DNA of 64,000 nt from DATARH01 sp963712835 (lineage in GTDB: Bacteria > Pseudomonadota > Alphaproteobacteria > ATCC43930 > CGMCC-115725), in NCBI GenBank assembly GCA_963712835.1, contig CAVQJJ010000012.1, positions 62,001 through 126,000 of the forward strand. Direction: 5' to 3'. The notes under the pieces were generated by a model. It saw only the letters and a list, made by a program, of their open reading frames with translations. It did not search any database and was not told where the DNA came from. Below are positions 21,349-29,972 of the stretch, piece after piece (within the stretch, counting starts at the first letter, position 1; every line of letters begins with the position of its first letter). A program made the translations under genes and the position numbers.

Positions 21349-23157
21349 ATGTGCGGCATCGCCGGCATTCACGCCTACCATTATGCGGCGAACCCGATCG
21401 ACGCGGCGGAATTGTGCCGCATCCGCGACCGCATGGAGGGGCGCGGCCCAGACGGCGCCGGGATGTGGGAATCCGATGATCATCGCATCGGCCTTGCAAA
21501 CCGGCGGTTGGCGATCATCGATCTGTCCGATCGTGGGCTGCAGCCGATGATCAGCGCCGATGGCCGGTTCGCCGTCACCTATAACGGCGAAATCTACAAT
21601 TACCGTGAGCTGCGCGCCCGGATCGAGGCGCGCGGCGGCGTCTTCCGCAGCGACACGGATACCGAGGTGCTGCTGCACCTCTATGCGTGGAAAGGCGCGG
21701 CGATGCTCGCCGAGCTGCGCGGCATGTTCGCCTTCGCCCTGTGGGACGGCGAGCAGCAGCGCCTTCTGTTCGCCCGCGATCCTTACGGCATCAAGCCGCT
21801 CTATTATGCCGATGACGGCTGGACTTTCCGCTTTGCGTCGCAGGTCAAGGCGCTGGTCGCCGGCGGGCGGATTTCGCGCGACCCCGAACCCGCCGGTTGG
21901 GCCGGCTTCTTCGTGTTCGGCAGCGTCCCCGAGCCGTTCACCATCTATCGCGGGGTGCGAGCCCTGCCGGCCGGCACATCGATGTGGGTCGATAGCCTCG
22001 GCCCGCACGCGCCGGTATCATATTGCGATATCCCGACGCTGCTCGACCGCGAGCCGGCCGCGCCGGGCGATCTGCCGGCCCGGCTGCGCGAGGCACTGTT
22101 CGACAGCGTCCGGCGTCATCTGGTGGCGGATGTGCCGATCGGTTTGTTCCTGTCGGCGGGAGTCGATTCCGGCGCTCTGCTCGGGCTTATCCGCGAAACC
22201 GGAAGCGATGTTCACACCATTACCATTGCGCACGAGGAGTTTCGCGACGCGTCGCAGTGCGAGGCGGAAGCCGCGGCGCAGATTGCCGCCCGGCACGGCG
22301 CCCCCCATACGCGACGCCTTGTCTCGGAGGCCGAGTTCCTGGCCGATCTGCCACGCATTCTCGACCACATGGATCAGCCGAGCATCGATGGCATCAACAC
22401 CTGGTTCGCCAGCAAGGCGGCGCGCGAGCTCGGTCTCAAGGTGGCGCTTTCAGGTCTCGGCGGCGACGAATTGTTCGGTGGCTACCCGTCCTTTGCCGAC
22501 ATTCCGCGCTGGGTGCGGCGCATGGCCTTGCCTTCACGTATCCCGCTGTTCGGCGAGGCATTCGCTGTGGTCGCATCGGCGCTGCGGCGTCTTTATCCGG
22601 GGTTGTCACCAAAAACGGCGAGCTTCGCGCGCTATGCCGGCACCTATGCCGGCGCCTATCTGCTACGGCGGGGCGTCTTCATGCCGAGCGAGCTGGACGG
22701 CGTCATGGAAGCGGCAAGAGAGGGCCTGCGCCGTCTGGACCCGCTGCGTTTTATCGCCTCGGCCGGTGCGGCGCAAGTGCGCTCGCCGATGGGCAAGGTC
22801 GCCGCGCTCGAAGCCGGGCTTTATCTGCGCAACCAGCTTCTGCGCGACACCGATTGGGCTGGCATGGCGCATTCGGTCGAGGTTCGTGTGCCGCTTGTCG
22901 ACACCGAGCTGACCCGCGCGGTCGGCCCGGATCTGATGGCCCTCGGCCCCGGCGAAGGGAAACGTCTACTGGCCGCCAGTCCGCATCCCCAGGTCTCGCG
23001 CGAGATCATCGACGCGCCCAAACGCGGTTTTGAGACGCCGATTGCGCACTGGCTCCAGCACGATGCGAGCCTCCAGGCATGGCGCCGGCGGCCCGAGCTC
23101 AGCGGCCCCGGCTGCCCGTGGGCGCGCCGTTGGGCCTATCAGCTGGCCGCGGCCTGA
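21349..23157 (+). CDS. asnB: Asparagine synthase-like glutamine amidotransferase
   Basis: This 602-residue protein of the AsnB type starts MCGIAGI, so Cys2 is the N-terminal nucleophile of the glutaminase domain (about 1-210, with NRRLAIIDLS and YNGEIYNYREL). The synthetase domain carries the ATP-pyrophosphatase loop FLSAGVDSGALLGL and SGLGGDELFGGYPSF. Within polysaccharide clusters such enzymes are thought to amidate uronic acids or other carboxyl groups instead of free aspartate; that is an inference from position here. It lies between a methyltransferase and a glycosyltransferase with short gaps. Confidence 0.88.
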   Translation: MCGIAGIHAYHYAANPIDAAELCRIRDRMEGRGPDGAGMWESDDHRIGLANRRLAIIDLSDRGLQPMISADGRFAVTYNGEIYNYRELRARIEARGGVFRSDTDTEVLLHLYAWKGAAMLAELRGMFAFALWDGEQQRLLFARDPYGIKPLYYADDGWTFRFASQVKALVAGGRISRDPEPAGWAGFFVFGSVPEPFTIYRGVRALPAGTSMWVDSLGPHAPVSYCDIPTLLDREPAAPGDLPARLREALFDSVRRHLVADVPIGLFLSAGVDSGALLGLIRETGSDVHTITIAHEEFRDASQCEAEAAAQIAARHGAPHTRRLVSEAEFLADLPRILDHMDQPSIDGINTWFASKAARELGLKVALSGLGGDELFGGYPSFADIPRWVRRMALPSRIPLFGEAFAVVASALRRLYPGLSPKTASFARYAGTYAGAYLLRRGVFMPSELDGVMEAAREGLRRLDPLRFIASAGAAQVRSPMGKVAALEAGLYLRNQLLRDTDWAGMAHSVEVRVPLVDTELTRAVGPDLMALGPGEGKRLLAASPHPQVSREIIDAPKRGFETPIAHWLQHDASLQAWRRRPELSGPGCPWARRWAYQLAAA

Positions 23158-23175
23158 CCGCATGCGAGTGCCCCG

Positions 23176-24288
23176 GTGAAGCTGCTGGCGCTGGTCGGCG
23201 ACGCGTTCGGCGGGTCGGGCGGGATTGCGCGCTACAATCGCGACCTGATGACCGCGCTTACCAATAGCGGCGCGGCCATTATCCTGCTACCCCGCGAGGG
23301 CCGGGCCGAACGCGGAACGCTGCCTCCGGGCATTGATCAGCGCGCGCCTCGGGGCCCGGCCAGTCTCACGGCCGCCGCGCTCGTTACGGCATGGCGCGAC
23401 GGACCGTTCGACGCCGTCTTTTGCGGCCACGTCAACCTGGCTCCGGCGGCGGCCATCGCCGCAGCCCTCCTGCGCGTGCCGTTATGGCTGCAGCTGCACG
23501 GCATCGAGGCTTGGAAGCCTCTCTCACCGGCACAGCATTGGGCTGTCGAGCGCGCGGCCCTCGTCACTGCCGTCAGCCGCCACACGCGGCACTGCTTTCT
23601 GGGTCTCTCCCGTGTCGAACCGTGGCGGACTCGGGTCCTGCCCAACACCGTGGATGATCGCTTCGCACCGGGGCCAAAGCCCGAATTCCTGCTCAAACGT
23701 CACGGTTTACATGGCAAAACTGTGCTGCTTACCGTTGGCCGACTATCAGCCGCCGAGCACGGCAAGGGGCACGACCGGGTCATAGCGGCGTTGCCGGCGC
23801 TCGCCGCATCGCAACCGGACATCGCCTATCTGATCGTCGGTGAGGGTGACGACCGGCCCCGCCTCCTAGAGCTGGCGCGGGCTACGGGCGTCGCCGATCG
23901 CGTACTATTCACCGGCGCGGTGTCCGACACCGAACTGCCCGATTACTACCGCGCCGCCGACGTTTTCGTGATGCCGAGCGTGCAGGAGGGTTTTGGCATC
24001 GTGCTGCTCGAAGCCGCCGCCTCGGGGCTTCCGGTCGTCGCCGGCAATATCGACGGCAGCCCGGATGCGCTGGCCGACGGCGCGCTCGGTTGGCTCGTAG
24101 ACCCGCATGCCCCGTCCGAGTTGGTGCGGGCGATCGGCCAGGCCATCGGCGCCGCGTCCCCACAAGGGGCATCGGTGGCGCGCTATGGCCTCACCAACTT
24201 CACCCGACAGGCCACCGAATTGGCGAGGGAGCTTGTTTCATCCGCCCGCCCGCCCCTCCCGACCACCCGTCCGGCCGGGGCCGGTTGA
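23176..24288 (+). CDS. Glycosyltransferase family 4
   Basis: This 370-residue GT-B enzyme starts at GTG 23176. The N-domain glycine loop is DAFGGSGGIARYNRDL. The C-domain has the GT4 donor motifs LLTVGRLSAAEHGKGHDRV, YLIVGEGDDRPRL and PSVQEGFGIVLLEAAASGLP, where the E-x7-E motif binds the nucleotide sugar. It is a retaining transferase that adds a sugar during repeat-unit assembly in the cytoplasm. The donor cannot be told. It belongs to the operon (18-bp upstream gap). Confidence 0.88.
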   Translation: MKLLALVGDAFGGSGGIARYNRDLMTALTNSGAAIILLPREGRAERGTLPPGIDQRAPRGPASLTAAALVTAWRDGPFDAVFCGHVNLAPAAAIAAALLRVPLWLQLHGIEAWKPLSPAQHWAVERAALVTAVSRHTRHCFLGLSRVEPWRTRVLPNTVDDRFAPGPKPEFLLKRHGLHGKTVLLTVGRLSAAEHGKGHDRVIAALPALAASQPDIAYLIVGEGDDRPRLLELARATGVADRVLFTGAVSDTELPDYYRAADVFVMPSVQEGFGIVLLEAAASGLPVVAGNIDGSPDALADGALGWLVDPHAPSELVRAIGQAIGAASPQGASVARYGLTNFTRQATELARELVSSARPPLPTTRPAGAG

Positions 24289-24309
24289 CCGCTGTCACGC
24301 TGTTGTCTT

Positions 24310-24924
24310 GTGCTGCGGCGCGCGTTGCTTGCCTTCATCGTGCTGCTGGTCGTCGGATCGGCCGCTGCCTGGTTCGCCCGGGTGTCGCTGCTGCAAGCGA
24401 TGGCGCAAGGATGGATCGTCTGCGACCCGGTCGAACCCGCCGACGCCGTCGCGGTGTTTGGCGGCGGCATCGAGGATCGACCGTTCGCCGCCGCGAAATA
24501 TTACAAAGCGGGCCTTGTCAAACGGATCGCCCTATCGAACGTGAGCGAGAGCCCGGCCGAGCAGCTCGGGGTGGAGATGTCGCACACCGCGGAGAACCGC
24601 GCGATCTTGATAAAGCTCGGCGTGCCGGAAGCCGCGATCGCCGTCTTTGGCGAAAACCTGGCCAATACGCGGATGGAGGCGGCCGCCCTGCATCAATGGG
24701 CGAAGCAGAACGACGTCCACAGCATTATCGTGCCGACCGAAATCTTCACCACGAGGCGCGTCGCCTGGATGCTGCATCGCGAATTCGCCGGCGATGCGGC
24801 AATCCGCGTCGTTGGGCTCAACCCGCTCGAATACGACCGCACCAACTGGTGGCGTCACGAAAGCGGGGTCATCGCGTTCCAGAATGAGTTTATTAAATAC
24901 CTCTATTACCGCGCCAACTACTGA
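24310..24924 (+). CDS. YdcF-family (DUF218) membrane-anchored protein
   Basis: This 204-residue protein starts at GTG 24310 with one N-terminal membrane helix (about 3-24). The DUF218/YdcF fold follows: ADAVAVFGGGIEDRPFAAAKYYKAG, HTAENRAILIKLGVP, NTRMEAAALHQWAKQ and IIVPTEIFTTRRVAWMLHREF. YdcF-like proteins (including ElyC and SanA) act in envelope or lipid-carrier metabolism, but the biochemistry is poorly known. Its 3' end overlaps the start of the ABC permease gene by 41 bp, implying translational coupling and a role in the same export process. Confidence 0.8.
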   Translation: MLRRALLAFIVLLVVGSAAAWFARVSLLQAMAQGWIVCDPVEPADAVAVFGGGIEDRPFAAAKYYKAGLVKRIALSNVSESPAEQLGVEMSHTAENRAILIKLGVPEAAIAVFGENLANTRMEAAALHQWAKQNDVHSIIVPTEIFTTRRVAWMLHREFAGDAAIRVVGLNPLEYDRTNWWRHESGVIAFQNEFIKYLYYRANY

Positions 24925-25768
24925 GGCCGCGGACGAGCCCGAAGCCCAGCCGCAGGTGCTGGTTCTCGAGCAGGGGCGCGCCGAGCGGCATTACTGGCGC
25001 GACCTGTGGGCCTATCGCGAGCTGTTCGCGATCCTCGCCTGGCGCGATGTCGCCGTCCGCTACAAGCAGACGGTTATCGGCGCGGCCTGGGCGGTGGTAC
25101 GCCCGCTTGTCACCATGGTGGTCTTTACCGTCATCTTCGGCCACCTCGCGCATTTGTCGAGCCAGGGCGTGCCGTATTCGGTGATGGTCTTCGCCGGCAT
25201 GCTGCCGTGGTTTCTGTTCTCGACCATCCTCGGCGAAGCATCGACCTCGATGGTCAGCAACGCGCACCTCGTCGGCAAGGTCTACTTCCCGCGGCTGATC
25301 GTCCCCGCGGCGACGGCGGTGGTGGCGGTCTTCGACTTCGCGCTCAATCTGGTGATCCTGTTGGGTCTGATGCTGTGGTTCGGGGTGATGCCGACCTGGC
25401 GCCTGCTGCTGCTGCCGCCGCTGGTGGCGCTGGCGATCCTGGCGAGCCTCGGGCCGGCGTTCCTCGTCACCGCGCTCAACGTGAAATACCGCGATTTTCG
25501 CTATGTAATTCCGTTTCTCGTGCAGTTCGGGCTTTACGTGTCGCCCGTCGGCTTCTCCAGCGCCATCGTGCCCGACCGCTGGCGCTTTTGGTACAGCCTC
25601 AATCCGGTCGTCGGCGTCATCGACGGGTTTCGCTGGTGCGTGTTAGGCGGCGACAGCCAGATTTACCCGCCCGGCTTCGCCTTGAGCCTGGCGGCGGTAG
25701 GGTTCTTCCTGTGGCTCGGCATTTTCTACTTCCGCCGCACCGAGCGCGGCTTCGCCGACCTTTTGTAA
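24884..25768 (+). CDS. wzm: Polysaccharide ABC exporter permease (Wzm/KpsM-like)
   Basis: The 294-residue ABC-2-type permease has a cytoplasmic N-terminus with YRELFAILAWRDVAVRYKQT, the typical start of O-antigen exporters. About six membrane helices follow, with GAAWAVVRPLVTMVVFTVIF, VFAGMLPWFLFSTIL, NLVGKVYFPR-like (AHLVGKVYFPRLIVP), LNVKYRDFRYVIPFLVQ and LNPVVGVIDGFRW. With the ATPase 1 bp downstream it would move lipid-linked glycan across the inner membrane. The ATG at 24884 lies inside the ydcF-like gene. Its presence beside Wzy- and Wzc-like genes is unusual, because ABC export and Wzy polymerisation are normally alternative pathways. Confidence 0.92.
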   Translation: MSLLNTSITAPTTEAADEPEAQPQVLVLEQGRAERHYWRDLWAYRELFAILAWRDVAVRYKQTVIGAAWAVVRPLVTMVVFTVIFGHLAHLSSQGVPYSVMVFAGMLPWFLFSTILGEASTSMVSNAHLVGKVYFPRLIVPAATAVVAVFDFALNLVILLGLMLWFGVMPTWRLLLLPPLVALAILASLGPAFLVTALNVKYRDFRYVIPFLVQFGLYVSPVGFSSAIVPDRWRFWYSLNPVVGVIDGFRWCVLGGDSQIYPPGFALSLAAVGFFLWLGIFYFRRTERGFADLL

Positions 25769-25769
25769 G

Positions 25770-27071
25770 ATGGCCGCCGACATCGTCATCCGCGCCGAGG
25801 GGCTCGGCAAGAAATACCTGATCGGACATCAGCGCCAACGCGAGCGCTATGTCGCCTTGCGCGACGTGCTGGCGCGCGGGGCGCAGGGCGCCTGGCGCCG
25901 CGCCGCCGATCTGGCGCGCGGCCGCGCGCTGCTCTCCGGCGATGCGATCGAGGAGTTCTGGGCGCTGCGCGGCATCGACTTCGAGGTCAGGCGCGGCGAG
26001 GTTCTCGGCATTATCGGCCGCAACGGCGCCGGCAAGAGCACGCTGTTGAAGATATTGTCGCGCATCACCGAGCCGAACGCCGGCCGGGTGACGACCGTGG
26101 GTCGCGTCGCCAGCCTGCTCGAGGTCGGCACCGGTTTTCACCCGGAGCTGACCGGGCGCGAGAACATCTTTCTCAACGGCGCGATCCTCGGCATGACGCG
26201 CGCCGAAATCCGCCGCAAGTTCGACGAGATCGTCGCTTTCGCCGAGGTCGAGCAGTTTCTCGACACGCCGGTCAAGCGCTTCTCTTCGGGGATGTATGTG
26301 CGTCTCGCCTTCGCCGTCGCCGCCCATCTCGAACCCGAGATCATGGTCGTCGATGAGGTGCTCGCGGTCGGCGATGCGGAGTTTCAGCGCAAATGCCTCG
26401 GCAAGATGTCGCAAGTCGCGCAGGGCGGGCGCACGGTGCTGTTTGTCAGCCACAATATGGGCGCGATCCGCCGGCTAACCTCGCGCTGCCTGCTGCTCGA
26501 CAAGGGCGCGCTGCGCGTCGACGCGCCGGCCGCGGAAGCCGTCGAGCTTTACATGGCGCACGCCGCCGAGGGGATCGAATGCGGCGTCTTCGTCCGCGCC
26601 GAAGAACCGCCCGAAAATCGCCCGTTCCACGTCTGCCAGGTGACCACCCGTCGCGACCTCGATGCCGAGCCGGTCAATCAATTCGATTGCGACCAGGAAT
26701 TCGTCATCTGCGTCGACTACGCCGCGACGCGGCGGGTACCGGGCCTATATGGCTACATCAACCTGCTGCGCTCCGACGGGTTGGTGATTTACGAGGGCGA
26801 CAGCCGCGACCCCGGAGCCAATTCGCTTGACGGCATCGAGGCCGGCCGGGGCACGCTGCTCATCAAGATCCCGCCGCGCATCCTCGGCGCGGGCAGCTAT
26901 CAGATCTACCTGTCCTTCGCCTCGCCGCTCGATCCGGCGGGACCGGGCATCGATGTCCCGGGGATTGTCGGCCAGTTCGTGATTGACGACAGCCGGACGC
27001 TGCGCGGCAACCGCCGCAACGGGTATCTGTCGACAATCCTCGACTGGCAGCAGACTGCAGCCGAGCAATGA
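25770..27071 (+). CDS. wzt: Polysaccharide ABC exporter ATPase with C-terminal glycan-binding domain (Wzt-like)
   Basis: This 433-residue ATPase has Walker A GRNGAGKSTLL (Lys89), signature FSSGMYVRLAFAVAA, Walker B IMVVDEVLAVGD (Asp195, Glu196) and the switch histidine in LFVSHNMG. Residues about 255-430 form an extra beta-sandwich like the Wzt C-terminal domain. In known systems that domain recognises a chemically modified end of the glycan and gives the transporter its specificity. A methyl or other terminal modification made by a neighbouring enzyme is therefore a plausible export signal. It overlaps the pseB start by 4 bp (ATGA). Confidence 0.92.
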   Translation: MAADIVIRAEGLGKKYLIGHQRQRERYVALRDVLARGAQGAWRRAADLARGRALLSGDAIEEFWALRGIDFEVRRGEVLGIIGRNGAGKSTLLKILSRITEPNAGRVTTVGRVASLLEVGTGFHPELTGRENIFLNGAILGMTRAEIRRKFDEIVAFAEVEQFLDTPVKRFSSGMYVRLAFAVAAHLEPEIMVVDEVLAVGDAEFQRKCLGKMSQVAQGGRTVLFVSHNMGAIRRLTSRCLLLDKGALRVDAPAAEAVELYMAHAAEGIECGVFVRAEEPPENRPFHVCQVTTRRDLDAEPVNQFDCDQEFVICVDYAATRRVPGLYGYINLLRSDGLVIYEGDSRDPGANSLDGIEAGRGTLLIKIPPRILGAGSYQIYLSFASPLDPAGPGIDVPGIVGQFVIDDSRTLRGNRRNGYLSTILDWQQTAAEQ

Positions 27072-28069
27072 GCGTGCTGGCGGGCGCCAATATCCTCGTG
27101 ACCGGCGGTACCGGGTCGTTCGGCCATGCTTTTGTCGCGATGACGCTGGCGGCGCACAACCCGCGGCGGCTCGTCATCTATTCGCGCGACGAGATGAAGC
27201 AAGCCGAGATGGCGCGGCGCTTCGCCGATGACCCGCGCGTGCGCTTCTTCATCGGCGACGTGCGCGACCGCGACCGGCTCAACCGGGCGCTCGACGGCGT
27301 CGAATACGTTGTTCACGCCGCCGCGCTGAAGATCGTGCCGGCGGCGGAATACAACCCCTTCGAATACGTAAAGACCAACATCATCGGCGCGATGAACGTC
27401 ATCGATGCCTGCATCGACAAACAGGTGAAGCGGGTGATCGCGCTATCGACCGACAAGGCGTCGAGCCCGGTCAATCTTTACGGCGGTACCAAGCTCGTCG
27501 CCGACAAGTTGTTCGTCTCCGGCAACGCCTACGCCGGCGGACACAACACGCGCTTTTCGGTGGTGCGTTATGGCAACGTCATGGGGTCGCGCGGCTCGGT
27601 GATCCCCTATTTCCTGTCGCTCGACGGCAAGGGCCGGCTGCCGATCACCGACCCGGCGATGACTCGTTTCATGGTCACGGTGGAAGTCGGGATCGAGCTT
27701 GTGTGGCATGCCTTCGACGACATGGAAGGCGGCGAAATTTACGTGACAAAGGCGCCGTCGATGCGGCTCGCCGATATCGCCAGCGCCGTCGCCCCCGCGG
27801 CGGGACAGCAGATCGTCGGTGTGCGCCCCGGCGAAAAGCTGCACGAGCAACTGATCGGCGCCGACGACGCCCTCCACACCTACGAGTACGAGCGCTGCTA
27901 CAAGATCCTCCCGGCCATCGACGCGGCCGGCAATGACGGCCGGGTCAAGGGCGGCCGCAAGGTCGATCAGGGTTTCGCCTATACCTCGGATCGCAATGAC
28001 GAGTGGATGTCGATCGAGGCGCTGCGCGACTGGATCGCTGTCAATCGTGCCGCGCTAATCACGCCATGA
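27068..28069 (+). CDS. pseB: UDP-N-acetylglucosamine 4,6-dehydratase (inverting), PseB
   Basis: The 333-residue short-chain dehydrogenase-type enzyme has the NAD motif VTGGTGSFG (about 11-19), the catalytic Tyr138-x3-Lys142 (YGGTK) and the PseB-type segments YSRDEMKQAEMARRF, GDVRDRDRL, HAAALKIVPAAEYNP, RYGNVMGSRGSVIPYF and GVRPGEKLHEQLIG. PseB converts UDP-GlcNAc to the 4-keto-L-arabino-hexulose with C5 inversion, the first step to pseudaminic acid. It is the head of a tightly overlapped pse block (ATGA overlaps with both neighbours). Confidence 0.94.
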   Translation: MSVLAGANILVTGGTGSFGHAFVAMTLAAHNPRRLVIYSRDEMKQAEMARRFADDPRVRFFIGDVRDRDRLNRALDGVEYVVHAAALKIVPAAEYNPFEYVKTNIIGAMNVIDACIDKQVKRVIALSTDKASSPVNLYGGTKLVADKLFVSGNAYAGGHNTRFSVVRYGNVMGSRGSVIPYFLSLDGKGRLPITDPAMTRFMVTVEVGIELVWHAFDDMEGGEIYVTKAPSMRLADIASAVAPAAGQQIVGVRPGEKLHEQLIGADDALHTYEYERCYKILPAIDAAGNDGRVKGGRKVDQGFAYTSDRNDEWMSIEALRDWIAVNRAALITP

Positions 28070-29232
28070 GCGAGCAGTACATCCCTTACGGCCGGCAGGA
28101 CGTCACCGACGACGACACCGCCGCCGTGCTGGAGGTGCTGCGCTCCAACTGGCTGACGCAGGGACCCTGTGTGCCGGAATTCGAGGCGGCGGTGGCAACG
28201 TATTGCGGCGCCGCCCATGCCGTCGCGGTCAACAGCGCCACCTCGGCGCTCCATATCGCCTGCGCCGCGCTGGGCCTCGGCGCTGGCGACCGGCTATGGA
28301 CATCGCCCAACACCTTCCTCGCTTCCGCGACCTGCGGGCTCTACTGCGGCGCCACGGTCGATTTTGTCGATATCGAACCGCGCAGCCGCAACATGAGCGT
28401 CGAGGCGCTCGCCGCCAAGCTTGCGGCGGCGGAGCGCGCCGGCACGCTGCCGAAGATCGTCGTCCCGGTGCATTTCGCCGGGCAATCCTGCGACATGCGG
28501 CCGATCTGTGAACTCGGGCGGCACTACGGCTTCCGCATCATCGAAGACGCCGCACACGCGCTTGGCGGCGCCTATCGTGGGGCACCGGTCGGCGATTGCC
28601 GCTATAGCGACATCGCCGTCTTCAGCTTTCACCCGGTGAAGCAGATCACCACCGGCGAAGGCGGAATCGCGCTGACCAACGACCCCGAATTCGCGGCGCG
28701 CATGGCGCGGCTACGCTCTCACGGCACGACCCGCGACCCAGCACTGATGGACGAATGCGAGGGGCCATGGTCCTACGAGATGATCGAGCTGGGCTGGAAT
28801 TACCGCATGACCGACATCCAGGCGGCGCTCGGGCTCAGCCAGTTTAGCCGGCTTGACGGCTATGCCGCGCGGCGCGAGGCCCTGGCCGCACGCTATGATC
28901 GGTTGCTCGCCAATAGCGGCCTCACACTGCCGTGGTGCAACCCCGATTGCGCCCCCGCCTGGCATCTTTACGTCGTCGGCTGGAACGAGACCTCATTCGG
29001 CCTTTCGCGCGCCGAGGCCTTCGCCCGGCTGCGGGCCGCCGGGATCGGCGTCAATGTCCATTACATCCCGGCGCACACCCAGCCCTATTTCCGCCGCCGC
29101 GGATTTCACCGAGGGCAGTTCCCGGCCGCCGAGGCCTATTACGCCGGCGCAATCACCTTGCCGCTTTACCCAACGATGACCGAGGCACAGCAGGACCGCG
29201 TGGTCGAAACGCTGCGCGGGCTGATGGGATGA
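28066..29232 (+). CDS. pseC: UDP-4-keto sugar aminotransferase, PseC
   Basis: This 388-residue DegT/DnrJ/EryC1-type PLP enzyme has the Schiff-base Lys192 in FSFHPVKQITTGEGG, plus PYGRQDVTDDDTAAV, NWLTQGPCVPEFE, EDAAHALGGAYRG and YIPAHTQPYFRRRGF. PseC transfers an amino group from glutamate to C4 of the PseB product, giving UDP-4-amino-4,6-dideoxy-AltNAc. The next usual step is N-acetylation by PseH, for which no gene is seen here. ATG 28066 overlaps the pseB stop codon. Confidence 0.93.
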   Translation: MSEQYIPYGRQDVTDDDTAAVLEVLRSNWLTQGPCVPEFEAAVATYCGAAHAVAVNSATSALHIACAALGLGAGDRLWTSPNTFLASATCGLYCGATVDFVDIEPRSRNMSVEALAAKLAAAERAGTLPKIVVPVHFAGQSCDMRPICELGRHYGFRIIEDAAHALGGAYRGAPVGDCRYSDIAVFSFHPVKQITTGEGGIALTNDPEFAARMARLRSHGTTRDPALMDECEGPWSYEMIELGWNYRMTDIQAALGLSQFSRLDGYAARREALAARYDRLLANSGLTLPWCNPDCAPAWHLYVVGWNETSFGLSRAEAFARLRAAGIGVNVHYIPAHTQPYFRRRGFHRGQFPAAEAYYAGAITLPLYPTMTEAQQDRVVETLRGLMG

Positions 29233-29972
29233 TCGTCGCTATCATCCCGGCGCGTGGCGGCAGCGAGCGCATCCCGCGCAAGAACATCCGGCCCTTCGCC
29301 GGACGGCCAATCATCGCCTACTCGATCGCCGCGGCGCGCGAATGCGGACTGTTCGACCGCATTGTCGTCTCGACCGATGACGACGAAATCGCTGCCGTGG
29401 CGCGAGAGTATGGCGCCGAAACGCCGTTCGTGCGCCCAGCCGAGTTGTCGGACGACCACACCGGCACCGATGCCGTGGTGGCGCACGCGCTGGGCTGGCT
29501 CGCCGAACACGGAACTGCCACGGAGATGGTCTGCTGCATCTACGCCACCGCACCGTTCTTGACGCTCGGAGATTTGCGGCGGGGCCACCAACTATTAGTC
29601 ACGGGTGCGAAGCAATTCGCGTTCTCGGTATGCCGGCTGTCCGCCCCGGTCGAGCACGCGCTGCGGGTCCCGCCGGAGGGGGGCATAGTGCCTCTCTATC
29701 CATGGTCCATCGAGGCACGCTCGCAAGATCTGGAAGCGTCCTATCAGGATGCAGGGCAGTTTTACTGGGGGCGCGCGCAAGCGTTCCTGAACCGTCTGTG
29801 GCCTTATGGTGCGCACACCGAGCCTGTTGTGCTGCCGCGCTGGCGCGTTCAGGACCTCGATACGCTCGACGACTGGACCCAAGCGGAACTGATGTACGCC
29901 GCCCTCGCGCTGCGCGATGCGCGCCAGACCGGCAATGTCGGGGAGAGCGATGCGGGTGCTGTGCCGCGCTGA
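29229..29972 (+). CDS. pseF: Pseudaminic acid cytidylyltransferase, PseF
   Basis: The 247-residue CMP-sugar synthetase has the nucleotide-binding N-terminus IIPARGGSERIPRKNIR, then VVSTDDDEIAAVAREYGA, SDDHTGTDAVVAHAL and YQDAGQFYWGRAQAF. PseF activates pseudaminic acid with CTP to give CMP-Pse, the donor for glycosyltransferases. ATG 29229 overlaps the pseC stop by 4 bp (ATGA), and its 3' end overlaps the pseG start by 23 bp. Confidence 0.92.
   Translation: MIVAIIPARGGSERIPRKNIRPFAGRPIIAYSIAAARECGLFDRIVVSTDDDEIAAVAREYGAETPFVRPAELSDDHTGTDAVVAHALGWLAEHGTATEMVCCIYATAPFLTLGDLRRGHQLLVTGAKQFAFSVCRLSAPVEHALRVPPEGGIVPLYPWSIEARSQDLEASYQDAGQFYWGRAQAFLNRLWPYGAHTEPVVLPRWRVQDLDTLDDWTQAELMYAALALRDARQTGNVGESDAGAVPR

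Noticed and set aside
25693..25700. Second ops-like core (GGCGGTAG) inside the ABC permease gene
   Set aside because: Only the 8-bp core matches, the downstream bases differ from ops, and it lies within coding sequence. Several such 8-mers are expected by chance at this GC content.
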